Below, one piece after another: positions 9,593 to 17,871 of a stretch of 64,000 nucleotides of DNA. The position numbers were made by a program, and so were the translations under genes. The notes below the pieces were generated by a model. That model had not been told where the DNA came from. It saw nothing but the letters and a program-made list of their open reading frames with translations, and made no database searches. Position 1 is the stretch's first letter. Each line of letters starts with the position of its first letter. The stretch is from Ottowia testudinis (GTDB taxonomy: Bacteria; Pseudomonadota; Gammaproteobacteria; Burkholderiales; Burkholderiaceae_C): the NCBI RefSeq assembly GCF_017498525.1, contig NZ_CP071796.1:558001-622000 (forward strand). The letters run 5' to 3'.

Positions 9593-10609
9593 ATGAACCT
9601 GCAAAAGTTTCCCCGCCACAGCCTGACCTTTGGCCCGACGCCGATTCAGCCCCTCAAGCGCCTGTCTGCCCATCTGGGCGGCAAGGTGCAGCTGTGGGCC
9701 AAGCGCGAAGACTGCAACAGCGGCCTGGCCTTTGGCGGCAACAAGACGCGCAAGCTGGAATACCTGATTCCCGACGCCATCGCCGGCGGTTACGACACGC
9801 TGGTCTCCATCGGCGGCATCCAGTCCAACCAAACGCGCCAGGTCGCCGCCGTGGCCGCGCACCTGGGCATGAAGTGCGTGCTGGTGCAGGAGAACTGGGT
9901 CAACTACAGCGACGCCGTGTACGACCGCGTGGGCAACATCGAGATGAGCCGCATCATGGGCGCCGAAGTCACGCTCGATGCCGCCGGCTTTGACATCGGC
10001 ATCCGCCCGAGCTGGGAAGACGCGATGGAGCGCGTGAAAAAGGCCGGTGGCAAACCGTTTCCGATCCCCGCCGGCTGCTCCGAGCACCCCAAGGGCGGAC
10101 TGGGGTTTGTCGGCTTTGCCGAAGAAGTGCGCGAGCAGGAGAAAGAACTGGGCTTCAAGTTCGACTACATCGTGGTCTGCTCCGTCACCGGCAGCACGCA
10201 GGCGGGCATGGTGGTGGGCTTTGCGGCCGACGGCCGTGCCGACCGCGTGATCGGCATCGACGCCTCGGCCAAGCCCGAGCAGACCCACGCGCAGATTTTG
10301 CGCATTGCACAAAACACCGCCCAGCTGGTGGAGCTGGGCCGCGACATCAGCGCCGCCGACGTGGTGCTGAACACCGAATACGGCGGTCCCGAATACGGCC
10401 TGCCCAACGACGGCACGCTGGAAGCCATCCGCCTGTGCGCGCGGCAAGAAGGCATGCTGACCGACCCCGTGTACGAAGGCAAAAGCATGGCCGGCATGAT
10501 CGGCATGGTGCGCAAGGGCCAGTTCCCCGAAGGCAGCAAGGTGCTGTATGCCCACCTGGGCGGCGTGCCGGCGCTGAACGCCTACAGTTTCATATTCAAG
10601 AACGGTTGA
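9593..10609 (+). CDS. acdS: 1-aminocyclopropane-1-carboxylate deaminase
   Basis: PLP enzyme that opens the ring of ACC, the plant ethylene precursor, to give 2-oxobutyrate and ammonia; the hallmark of many plant-associated bacteria. Starting at the ATG in CCACCATGAACCTG the protein is 338 aa, exactly the usual AcdS length. The functional residues fall at canonical positions: PLP lysine 51 (GGNKTRK), Ser78 (IQSNQ), Tyr294 and Glu295 (VYEGKS) and Leu322 (HLGGVP). Glu295 and Leu322 are the residues used to separate true ACC deaminase from D-cysteine desulfhydrase. The E1 gene follows after 55 bases on the same strand. Confidence 0.96.
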   Translation: MNLQKFPRHSLTFGPTPIQPLKRLSAHLGGKVQLWAKREDCNSGLAFGGNKTRKLEYLIPDAIAGGYDTLVSIGGIQSNQTRQVAAVAAHLGMKCVLVQENWVNYSDAVYDRVGNIEMSRIMGAEVTLDAAGFDIGIRPSWEDAMERVKKAGGKPFPIPAGCSEHPKGGLGFVGFAEEVREQEKELGFKFDYIVVCSVTGSTQAGMVVGFAADGRADRVIGIDASAKPEQTHAQILRIAQNTAQLVELGRDISAADVVLNTEYGGPEYGLPNDGTLEAIRLCARQEGMLTDPVYEGKSMAGMIGMVRKGQFPEGSKVLYAHLGGVPALNAYSFIFKNG

Positions 10610-10664
10610 CCGCGCCAGCCCGCCTGGGCAGTCAACAGCCCGCCATCGCAGCGCCCGCAAGCCC

Positions 10665-13274
10665 ATGATTGCACCCACCGACCCCCTCGATCCGCAGGAA
10701 ATCCAGGAATGGCTTGACGCCCTCGACAGCGTCGTGGCCACCGCCGCCACGCCGCGCGCCGGGCGCGAGCGGGCGGTGCAGCTGCTGGACGAGTTGCTGG
10801 CCCACGCGCGCGCGCACCGCCTGTCGTGGAACCCGCAGGCCGTCACGCCCTACCTGAACACCGTGCCGGTCGAAGAGCAGCCGCCTTACCCCGGCGATCT
10901 GGAGCTGGAGCGGCGCCTGTCGGCCATCCTGCGCTGGAACGCCATGGCCATGGTGGTGCGCGCCAACCAGGTGCATGGTGAGCTGGGTGGGCACATCGGC
11001 AGCTACGCCTCGGCGGCGGATTTGTTCGAGGCGGGCTTTCAGCACTTCTTCAAAGGGCCGCAGGCGCCGGGTGGCGCCGATCTGGTGTACTTTCAGCCGC
11101 ATTCGTCGCCCGGCGTGTACGCCCGCGCCTTTCTGGAAGGGCGCCTGAGCGAAGACAACCTGCGCCATTACCGGCAGGAGCTTGGGGCCGAGCAGCGCGG
11201 CGTGCCGGGGCTCACCTCGTACCCGCACCCGTACCTGATGCCGCGGTTCTGGCAGTTTCCCACCGGCTCCATGGGCATTGGGCCGATCAACGCCATTTAC
11301 CAGGCGCGCTTCATGCGTTATCTGTCGCACCGGGGCCTGGCCGACACGCAGGACCGCAAGGTGTGGGGCTTTTTTGGCGACGGCGAAATGGACGAGCCCG
11401 AGTCGATCGCCGCGCTCACCCTGGCCACGCGCGAGGGGCTGGACAACTGCGTCTTCGTCATCAACTGCAACCTGCAGCGGCTCGACGGCCCGGTGCGCGG
11501 CAATGGCCGCATCGTGGATGAGCTGGAGTCGCTCTTCGCCGGCGCCGGCTGGAACGTGGTCAAGTGCCTGTGGGGCTCGGAGTGGGACGCGCTGCTGGCG
11601 CGCGACAGCAGCCACGCCATTGCCCGCGCCTTCGCCGACACGGTCGATGGCGAGTTCCAGACGCTCTCGGCCAACGACGGCGCCTACAACCGCCGCAGCT
11701 TTTTCAGCAAGACGCCCGAGTTGCAGGCGCTGGTCGCGCATCTGAGCGACGACGACATCGACCGCCTGCGCCGCGGCGGGCACGATCCGGTGAAAATCCA
11801 CGCCGCCTTTGCCCGCGCCGCCAGCACGCGTGGGCGCCCCAGCGTGGTGCTGGCCATGACGATGAAGGGCTACGGCATGGGCACGGCCGCGCAAGGCCGC
11901 ATGACGGTGCACCAGCACAAGAAGCTGGGCGCCGACGAGCTGCTGGCCATGCGCGAGCGCTTTCAGCTGCCGCTGACCGACGAGCAAGTGGCGCAAGCGG
12001 CGTTCTACAAACCCGCCGACAGCAGCCCCGAAATGCGCTACTTGCGCGAGCGGCGCCGTGCCCTGGGCGGCTTTCTGCCCACCCGTGGCACCACCGCGCC
12101 CACCTTGCCCGTGCCCGACCTGGCCACCAGCGCCGCCTTTGCGTTGCACGCCGACGGCAAGGTCATGAGCACCACCATGGCCTTCGTGCGCCAGCTGGGT
12201 GGCCTGATGAAAGCCCCCACGCTGGGCCCGCGCATCGTGCCCATCGTCGCCGACGAAGCGCGCACCTTCGGCATGGCCAATTTGTTCAAGCAGGTCGGCA
12301 TTTACGCGCCTTTCGGCCAGCTCTACCAGCCCGAGGACGCGGGCTCCATCCTGGCCTACAAGGAAGACAAGAGCGGGCAGATTCTGGAAGAAGGCATCAC
12401 CGAAGCCGGCGCGCTGGCCTCGTGGACGGCCGCAGCCACCAGCTACTCCACGCACGGGCTGGCGATGCTGCCGTTCTTCATCTTCTACAGCATGTTTGGC
12501 TTTCAGCGCGTGGGCGATCTGATCTGGGCCGCCGCCGACCAGCGCGCGCGCGGCTTTTTGATCGGCGCCACCTCGGGCCGCACCACGCTCGGCGGCGAAG
12601 GGCTGCAGCACCAGGACGGCAGCAGCCTGCTGGTGGCCAGCACCGTGCCCAACTGCCGCAGCTACGACCCGGCTTTCGCGGGCGAGCTGGCCGTCATCGT
12701 CGACCACGGCATGCGCCGCATGCTGCAACAGCAGGTGGACGAGTTCTTCTACGTCACCGTCACCAACGAAAACGTCGCCAACCCCAACCTGCCGCCCGAG
12801 GCGCACGAAGGCGTCATCCGCGGCATGTACCGCGTGCAGGCCGCGCCCGGCGACGGCCCGCGCGTGCAATTGCTGGGCAGCGGCGCCATCCTGGGCGAAG
12901 TGCTCAAGGCCGCCGAACAGCTGCGCGCCGGCCACGGCATTGCCGCCGATGTGTGGAGCGTGACCAGCTTTGTCGAACTGGCGCGCGACGGCGCGCAGGC
13001 CGAGCGCGCCTGGCGTGAAGGCCGCGCGGCGGACGCCACAGACAACTGGTGCACCCGGCAACTGGCGCCCAGCCACGGCCCCGTGATTGCCGCCACCGAT
13101 TACGTGCGCGCCCTGCCCGAGCTGGTGCGTGCCCACATACCCGCCGGCCGCCGCTACGTCACCCTGGGCACCGATGGCTTCGGCCGCAGCGACAGCCGCG
13201 CCGCGCTGCGCGCCCACTTTGGCGTTGACGCCGCGGCCATCGTGCAGGCGGCGCTGCGTGCGATGCCGGGCTGA
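10665..13274 (+). CDS. Homodimeric 2-oxoacid dehydrogenase E1 (AceE/MdeB-like)
   Basis: 869 aa, thiamine-diphosphate enzyme of the AceE family (transketolase fold; about 885-900 aa is usual). The ThDP motif begins at FFGDGEMDEPES (about residue 236) and ends at NCNLQRLDGPV; family segments LGGHIGSYAS, YFQPHSSPGVYAR and RRSFFSKTPEL are all present. No E2 or E3 gene is nearby, and its place after acdS suggests a specialised role. P. putida MdeB, a homologous E1 next to methionine gamma-lyase, prefers 2-oxobutyrate; by analogy this one may oxidise the 2-oxobutyrate released by AcdS towards propionyl-CoA. It could also be an ordinary pyruvate dehydrogenase E1 paralogue. Confidence 0.85.
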   Translation: MIAPTDPLDPQEIQEWLDALDSVVATAATPRAGRERAVQLLDELLAHARAHRLSWNPQAVTPYLNTVPVEEQPPYPGDLELERRLSAILRWNAMAMVVRANQVHGELGGHIGSYASAADLFEAGFQHFFKGPQAPGGADLVYFQPHSSPGVYARAFLEGRLSEDNLRHYRQELGAEQRGVPGLTSYPHPYLMPRFWQFPTGSMGIGPINAIYQARFMRYLSHRGLADTQDRKVWGFFGDGEMDEPESIAALTLATREGLDNCVFVINCNLQRLDGPVRGNGRIVDELESLFAGAGWNVVKCLWGSEWDALLARDSSHAIARAFADTVDGEFQTLSANDGAYNRRSFFSKTPELQALVAHLSDDDIDRLRRGGHDPVKIHAAFARAASTRGRPSVVLAMTMKGYGMGTAAQGRMTVHQHKKLGADELLAMRERFQLPLTDEQVAQAAFYKPADSSPEMRYLRERRRALGGFLPTRGTTAPTLPVPDLATSAAFALHADGKVMSTTMAFVRQLGGLMKAPTLGPRIVPIVADEARTFGMANLFKQVGIYAPFGQLYQPEDAGSILAYKEDKSGQILEEGITEAGALASWTAAATSYSTHGLAMLPFFIFYSMFGFQRVGDLIWAAADQRARGFLIGATSGRTTLGGEGLQHQDGSSLLVASTVPNCRSYDPAFAGELAVIVDHGMRRMLQQQVDEFFYVTVTNENVANPNLPPEAHEGVIRGMYRVQAAPGDGPRVQLLGSGAILGEVLKAAEQLRAGHGIAADVWSVTSFVELARDGAQAERAWREGRAADATDNWCTRQLAPSHGPVIAATDYVRALPELVRAHIPAGRRYVTLGTDGFGRSDSRAALRAHFGVDAAAIVQAALRAMPG

Positions 13275-13310
13275 GCCTGGGTCGGCCCATGCCGATGGGG
13301 ATGTAAAAAC

Positions 13311-13400
13311 AATAGCTGCCTGCGCTTGTTCCTAAGGGTTTCAGGTGGATATCCAGGTGAAGTCTTTATCTGGCAAGCGCAGGCAGCTCATAAACAAATA
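13311..13400. repeat. Paired R1 half-elements forming a long inverted repeat
   Basis: AGCTGCCTGCGCTTG at 13314-13328 and its exact reverse complement at 13374-13388 enclose 45 bases, flanked by AAAAACAAT and ATAAACAAATAGC. It looks like an R1 element with extra sequence in the loop, or two head-to-head halves. It lies directly upstream of gshB. Confidence 0.75.
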
Positions 13401-13427
13401 GCAGCTACTTGTGCCACATTACGCGCC

Positions 13428-14372
13428 ATGCACCTGCTTTTCGTTGCCGACCCCATCGCGTCCTTCAAGACCCACAAGGACACCACTTACACCATGATGC
13501 GCGAGGCCACCCGGCGCGGCCACGCCATCACCGTGTGCGAGCCGCGCCACCTGCGCTGGCAAAGCGGCCAGCAGGTGATGGCGCAAGTGCGCGACATCGC
13601 GCTGACCGGTGACGAGAAAGCCTGGTTCACCGAAAGCGCCCCTCGCGACGCCGCGCTGGCCGATTTCGACGCCGTGCTGATGCGCAAGGACCCGCCCTTC
13701 GACGCTGAATTCATCTACGCCACCCACCTGCTGGAGCAGGCCGAGCGCGAAGGCGCGCGCGTCATCAACAAGCCGGCGGCGCTGCGCAACCACCCCGAAA
13801 AGCTGGCGGTGATGGAGTTTCCGCGGTTTGTCGGCCCCACCCTCGTCACGCGTTCGCCAGACGATGTGAAGCGCTTTCACGCCGAGCACGGCGACATCGT
13901 GCTGAAACCGCTCGACGGCATGGGCGGCATGGGCATCTTCCGTGTCGGGCCGGACGGCTTGAACTTAGGCAGCATCACCGAGACGCTGAACCACCACGGC
14001 GCCACCACCTTCATGGTGCAGAAGTTCCTGCCCGAAATCACCGCTGGCGACAAGCGCATCATCCTCATCGACGGCGAGCCCGCGCCCTTCGTGCTGGCGC
14101 GCATCCCGCAAGGCAGCGAAGTGCGCGGCAACCTGGCCGCCGGCGGCAAAGGCGTGGCGCAACCCATCACCGAAGCCGACCGCGCCACCGCCCGCGCCAT
14201 TGGCGCCGTGCTGGCACCGCGCGGGCTGCTGCTGATTGGCCTGGACATCATCGGCACCAAGGTGACCGAGATCAACGTCACCAGCCCGACGGGCTTTCGC
14301 GAAATCCTCGATCAGACCGGCTGCGACGTGCCGGGGATGTTTGTGGATGCGGTGGAGAGGGCTGGTCGATGA
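13428..14372 (+). CDS. gshB: Glutathione synthetase
   Basis: ATP-grasp ligase adding glycine to gamma-glutamylcysteine. 314 aa from the ATG at 13428 (MHLLFVADPIASFKTHKDTT); the frame is open further upstream but the family alignment starts here. Typical GshB blocks are DAVLMRKDPPFD, LKPLDGMGGMGIFRV (ATP-grasp glycine-rich loop), EITAGDKRIILIDGEP and IGTKVTEINVTSPTG near the end. It is the last housekeeping gene before the low-GC defence islet. Confidence 0.95.
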   Translation: MHLLFVADPIASFKTHKDTTYTMMREATRRGHAITVCEPRHLRWQSGQQVMAQVRDIALTGDEKAWFTESAPRDAALADFDAVLMRKDPPFDAEFIYATHLLEQAEREGARVINKPAALRNHPEKLAVMEFPRFVGPTLVTRSPDDVKRFHAEHGDIVLKPLDGMGGMGIFRVGPDGLNLGSITETLNHHGATTFMVQKFLPEITAGDKRIILIDGEPAPFVLARIPQGSEVRGNLAAGGKGVAQPITEADRATARAIGAVLAPRGLLLIGLDIIGTKVTEINVTSPTGFREILDQTGCDVPGMFVDAVERAGR

Positions 14373-14646
14373 CGAGCAGCAACTCTTCCTGTACATGAAA
14401 CCGTAGCGCTCCAGGCTATGAGCGTCAGTCACTTCACCAAATAACCGACTGGTCGACGCACAGGAGTCTTGTACAAGTTCGATAGCGTGCTGGAAAAGCA
14501 GACGCTAGATGTGCACTAAACGCAAGCCAGCAGTGGCATGCGGCCCGATTGATTGTTCTTCTAAGCCCCAAGCGTTTGGGGTGCTCGCATCATAGTGAAG
14601 CATCACGTATCAATTAGCATGAACCTCACAGAAGGAAAATTAGGTA
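14373..14646 (+). promoter_or_regulatory. Upstream region of the PARIS-like islet
   Basis: 274 bases without a convincing gene, and the point where GC visibly falls. It contains a small perfect hairpin CCCCAA-GCGT-TTGGGG (14566-14581) and ends in a good ribosome-binding site GAAGGA at 14631-14636, ten bases before the ATG of the ATPase gene. It probably carries the promoter of the two-gene defence operon; no promoter boxes are claimed. Confidence 0.45.
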
Positions 14647-16038
14647 ATGGGGTATAAAATGACGCAGCTCACTAGCTTCCGCTTGAACGGGTTATACGGT
14701 TATAAGAACCTTGGTATCACCTCGGAAGAGAAGGCCGCAATTGTTTTGGCGGAGAACGGGGTTGGCAAGACGACTCTTCTGAACACTCTCTACGCCTTGC
14801 TATCAGGCCGTACCTCCCGGCTAATCTCAACTGATTTCAAAGAAGCCATACTCACCTTCGGTAGTGAGGAAATTGTCTTCAACAAGGAGCTAGCCTTTAA
14901 GTCTAGCCATTCGTTCGATTTGAGCCAACTCATTTCAAAACGCCCTGCGCGCGAGCTCGTCGAATACGGTGCACGACCTGATCAGGTCATGGAACTTTTG
15001 AAAAGTTATATTGAAGGCGGGCAGTCTGGGGTGAGTAGACTGCCTGCGTTCCGGCGTATCTATACAAGCAGCCCGTTTGACGAAGATGACATTTTTCAGC
15101 GCCTTGAGCGTTTGCGATCTGTAATGTACGACTCGGGGTACATGTCGGATTTTCGAAAGAAGGTCATCGAAGCCATGGAGGGAGTACAGGTGCTCTATCT
15201 CCCAACGTACCGCCGAATTGAGGCGAACTTCGAGGATGTGAGCTTGGCGAGAAACGCGCCAAGGCGAAAGGTCGTCGCAGAGCTCTCGGAGACTGAGCCT
15301 GAGCGCGACGAACTGATATTTTTTGGCCTTACTGATGTTGAGCAGAAGCTCGCAGCAATGACGCAGTTCATTCAGCGCTCAATGGTTGAAGCCTACTCCC
15401 GCTTGAGTGGAAATTTAATCGATACCTTGCTCGACACGAGGCAATATAACCTTCAACTGGATGAAAACTTCGACCTAGCGGCCGTTCGACTCATGTTGGG
15501 AAGACTTGGAAAGTCGAACACGGTGACCGAAGACAACCTAGAGCGAGCAATTCGGGGGGCCAGTCTGGCCGATGAGCGGTATCGGCCTTTGGCATACTTC
15601 CTCCGAGAGTTACTCAAGAGCTACGAGGCCTCCAGACCACAGGAGCTCGCTATCGAAGCGTTCGCCGAGGTAGTCAATGCGTACTTGACTGCTGGCGAGG
15701 TGCCGGAGAAAGCTGTTAGGTTTGACAAGGTTAGGTTGAAGGTAGAGATTTGGCATGAAGCGCTGGAAAAGTCGCTGCCGTTCGGAAGTTTGAGCTCAGG
15801 TGAAAAACAGATCGTTAGCGTGTTTGCTAGGCTATTGTTAGACTACGAGAGACGATTTTTAATCTTGATCGATGAGCCCGAATTGTCGTTGTCGATCGAG
15901 TGGCAACGTCGTTTTCTTCCTGATATTCTGCAGACGCAAAGTTGCTCTCAACTGATCGCAATAACGCACTCTCCGTTTGTTTTTGAGAATGGATTGGACC
16001 ATCTGGCACAGTCTATCAATGTCTCGCGAGAGGGCTAG
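14647..16038 (+). CDS. AAA/ABC-type ATPase, PARIS AriA-like
   Basis: 463 aa ATPase of the AAA_15/OLD-like group. Walker A ENGVGKTT at residues 36-43, an ABC-type signature LSSGEKQ near 383-388, Walker B LILIDEPELS near 405-413, and a switch histidine in AITHSPF (His441); the middle is a long helical insertion. This is the layout of AriA, the sensor ATPase of PARIS, which forms an assembly that holds and then releases the AriB effector when a phage anti-restriction protein is detected. The next gene, 5 bases on, encodes a DUF4435 protein, the defining AriB partner. The ATG at 14647 is preferred over 14659 because GAAGGA lies ten bases upstream. GC is lower than in the flanks. Confidence 0.8.
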   Translation: MGYKMTQLTSFRLNGLYGYKNLGITSEEKAAIVLAENGVGKTTLLNTLYALLSGRTSRLISTDFKEAILTFGSEEIVFNKELAFKSSHSFDLSQLISKRPARELVEYGARPDQVMELLKSYIEGGQSGVSRLPAFRRIYTSSPFDEDDIFQRLERLRSVMYDSGYMSDFRKKVIEAMEGVQVLYLPTYRRIEANFEDVSLARNAPRRKVVAELSETEPERDELIFFGLTDVEQKLAAMTQFIQRSMVEAYSRLSGNLIDTLLDTRQYNLQLDENFDLAAVRLMLGRLGKSNTVTEDNLERAIRGASLADERYRPLAYFLRELLKSYEASRPQELAIEAFAEVVNAYLTAGEVPEKAVRFDKVRLKVEIWHEALEKSLPFGSLSSGEKQIVSVFARLLLDYERRFLILIDEPELSLSIEWQRRFLPDILQTQSCSQLIAITHSPFVFENGLDHLAQSINVSREG

Positions 16039-16043
16039 AGGCC

Positions 16044-16976
16044 ATGACTAGGGTTGAAAAACTTAGGGCCGCACGAGGTGGCGCGCATGTTGCCTTCGCA
16101 GAGTACTTGAAGGTTCGGTCAACAGGACTACCTGTGCTAGTCTTTGAAGGAAAGCTGTGCCCTGCCTTCTACATCAATAAAATAGTACTCGTGCTCGGCA
16201 CGCTAGACCATCGTCAAGTTATCGCGCGGGGAAAGCGCAATGTCCTTGAATTGCGAGATTTAATTAGAAGGAATCTGGCTACGGCCAAGGACGTAGTTCT
16301 CTTCTTCGTGGATAAGGACTACGACAGGGAACCCACGTCCGGGGAGTTCGACGACGTCTATGTCACCCCAGGCTACTCGATTGAGAATGAGTGCGTTAGA
16401 TGGTCAGTGGTTGAAGCGTACATAAGGGCCAACTTTGATGTGGCCGATGCCGATGACGAGGCTGCGATCGCATCTATCAGAACCATGTACGAGAGCGGTT
16501 GGAACACCTATGTACGGGAGTCCAAGGACCTACACAAAGCTGTCTTTATCTGCAGATACGCGTCGACTAGATGTCTTCCTGGTGACGATCTTGGCGCGTA
16601 CTTCCGAGTTAATTGGGAGGAAGGAACTGTATCGGCCACGTTTGGGACCCAGAACGAGTTGTTGGAACGCCTTCAAATAGGGGAGACGGATCGTTCGACT
16701 GTCATCGCGCAACTTGCGAACGCATTGGCATTTGACAGTCTGGACGCGCTCCGCGAATGGAGAGGCAAGTTTCACCTGAGCTTTGTGCGGTCTCTTCTCT
16801 CGCACGTTGCGCAAAGACGCATAGGTGGGCTTGCCCCGTTCAAAAGGGCTGCGCGCATAGGTGTCGATCCGAAACATCCAAGCCTTCTGGCCATGATGAG
16901 CGCGTATGTGCAAGTTCCAGAGTGCCTGGAACGCTTCATACGAGCCGGGTTTGCTCATAGGTCAGCCGCGCCGTAG
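16044..16976 (+). CDS. DUF4435 Toprim-like effector, PARIS AriB-like
   Basis: 310 aa. The N-terminal third has the DUF4435/Toprim pattern: a strand ending in the acidic motif VFEGK (Glu35), then FFVDKDYD (Asp90, Asp92), then PGYSIENECV (Glu114). In PARIS, AriB is a Toprim nuclease that once released cleaves host tRNA and stops phage growth by halting translation. The gene follows the ATPase with a 5-base gap and shares its lower GC, so they form one operon. A generic overcoming-lysogenization-defect type pair is the main alternative, but DUF4435 rather than an OLD-type C-terminus favours PARIS. Confidence 0.8.
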   Translation: MTRVEKLRAARGGAHVAFAEYLKVRSTGLPVLVFEGKLCPAFYINKIVLVLGTLDHRQVIARGKRNVLELRDLIRRNLATAKDVVLFFVDKDYDREPTSGEFDDVYVTPGYSIENECVRWSVVEAYIRANFDVADADDEAAIASIRTMYESGWNTYVRESKDLHKAVFICRYASTRCLPGDDLGAYFRVNWEEGTVSATFGTQNELLERLQIGETDRSTVIAQLANALAFDSLDALREWRGKFHLSFVRSLLSHVAQRRIGGLAPFKRAARIGVDPKHPSLLAMMSAYVQVPECLERFIRAGFAHRSAAP

Positions 16977-17107
16977 AGGTGGCCAATGCGGTCCAGCGCG
17001 ACGTGAGCCAGCGAGCAGGCCGTATCGCGTCAGTCTGTGAGTCCGACCCTTCGCCTTGAGCACTTGACTGACACCCGCCCCGCGCCACGCAAGGCACACT
17101 TTGACCG

Positions 17108-17743
17108 ATGACCGCGCCTACCACAGCCCCACCCAAAAAGCCCTTCTCCATGATCCGCGAGTTCCACCTCGCGGACTGGTTCACGCTGGCCAACGCGGTG
17201 TGCGGCGTGGGGGCGATGTTCGCCATCATCACGTTCATCCAGACCGGCGGTGTCGAGCACGTGTACTACGCCTGCGCGCTGGTGCTGGCGGCGCTGGTGT
17301 TCGATGTGTTTGATGGGCGCGTGGCGCGCTGGCGGCAGAAGTCGTCGCTGATGGGGCGCGAACTGGATTCGCTGGCCGACGTGATCTCGTTCGGCGTGGC
17401 GCCGGCGCTGATCGCCTACGGCTGCGGCATGCAGGGGCTGTGGGATCGCATCGTGCTGGGCTACTTCGTGGCCTGCGGCGTGTCGCGGCTGGCGCGCTTC
17501 AACGTCACGGCAGAGGCGCTGTCGGCGGGCACGGGCAAGGTCAAGCATTTCGAGGGCACGCCGATTCCGACCTCGATCGCGCTGGTGTTCATGCTGTGGG
17601 CCGCCGCCGCCTTGGACGCCATTGGCCCCAACCTGTGGGGCGGCGCGGTCAAACTGGCGGGCTATACGCTGCACCCGCTGGTGCTGCTGTATGCGCTGTC
17701 GGGTTCGCTGATGATCAGCCGCATCCCCATCCCAAAGCTGTGA
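17108..17743 (+). CDS. pssA: CDP-diacylglycerol--serine O-phosphatidyltransferase
   Basis: Integral membrane enzyme making phosphatidylserine, precursor of phosphatidylethanolamine. 211 aa with the complete CDP-alcohol phosphotransferase signature: Asp66, Asp69, Gly70, Ala73, Arg74, Gly83, Asp87 and Asp91 in the expected D-x2-DG-x2-AR-x8-G-x3-D-x3-D spacing. About six hydrophobic helices. PssA of the Bacillus/betaproteobacterial integral-membrane type, not the E. coli PLD-like type. It is preceded by the end of the defence islet and followed by an R1 element; no psd gene is near. Confidence 0.92.
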   Translation: MTAPTTAPPKKPFSMIREFHLADWFTLANAVCGVGAMFAIITFIQTGGVEHVYYACALVLAALVFDVFDGRVARWRQKSSLMGRELDSLADVISFGVAPALIAYGCGMQGLWDRIVLGYFVACGVSRLARFNVTAEALSAGTGKVKHFEGTPIPTSIALVFMLWAAAALDAIGPNLWGGAVKLAGYTLHPLVLLYALSGSLMISRIPIPKL

Positions 17744-17757
17744 TTCGAACGGAAAAT

Positions 17758-17822
17758 TCAGATCAAATCGGCCGCGAGTCGTGACGAATCAAGCGCAAGC
17801 AGCTATCGAAATAATAGTATCC
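17758..17822 (-). repeat. R1 palindromic element, intergenic
   Basis: Reverse copy between pssA and the MFS gene: TTCAGATCAAATCGGCCGCG tail, AATCAAGCGCAAGCAGCTAT core, TCGAAATAATAGTATCC end. Confidence 0.8.
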
Positions 17823-17871
17823 AGGAGCTGGTCGGCCGTGCCCCGCGTGGCCGGCCTATCATCGTTCGCTG

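Noticed and set aside
10632-13217. An 861-codon open frame antisense to the AceE-like gene, and similar long antisense frames at 1668-3596, 6823-8871, 21258-23558, 23704-25578, 27812-29578 and 40566-43721
   Set aside because: Each lies opposite a well-recognised gene and has the His/Ala/Gly/Arg-rich composition expected from the complement of GC-rich codons; none has a recognisable domain.
14373-17107. Integrase, tRNA or attachment-site repeats bordering the PARIS-like islet
   Set aside because: I looked for a tRNA, a recombinase gene and matching direct repeats at both edges and saw none.
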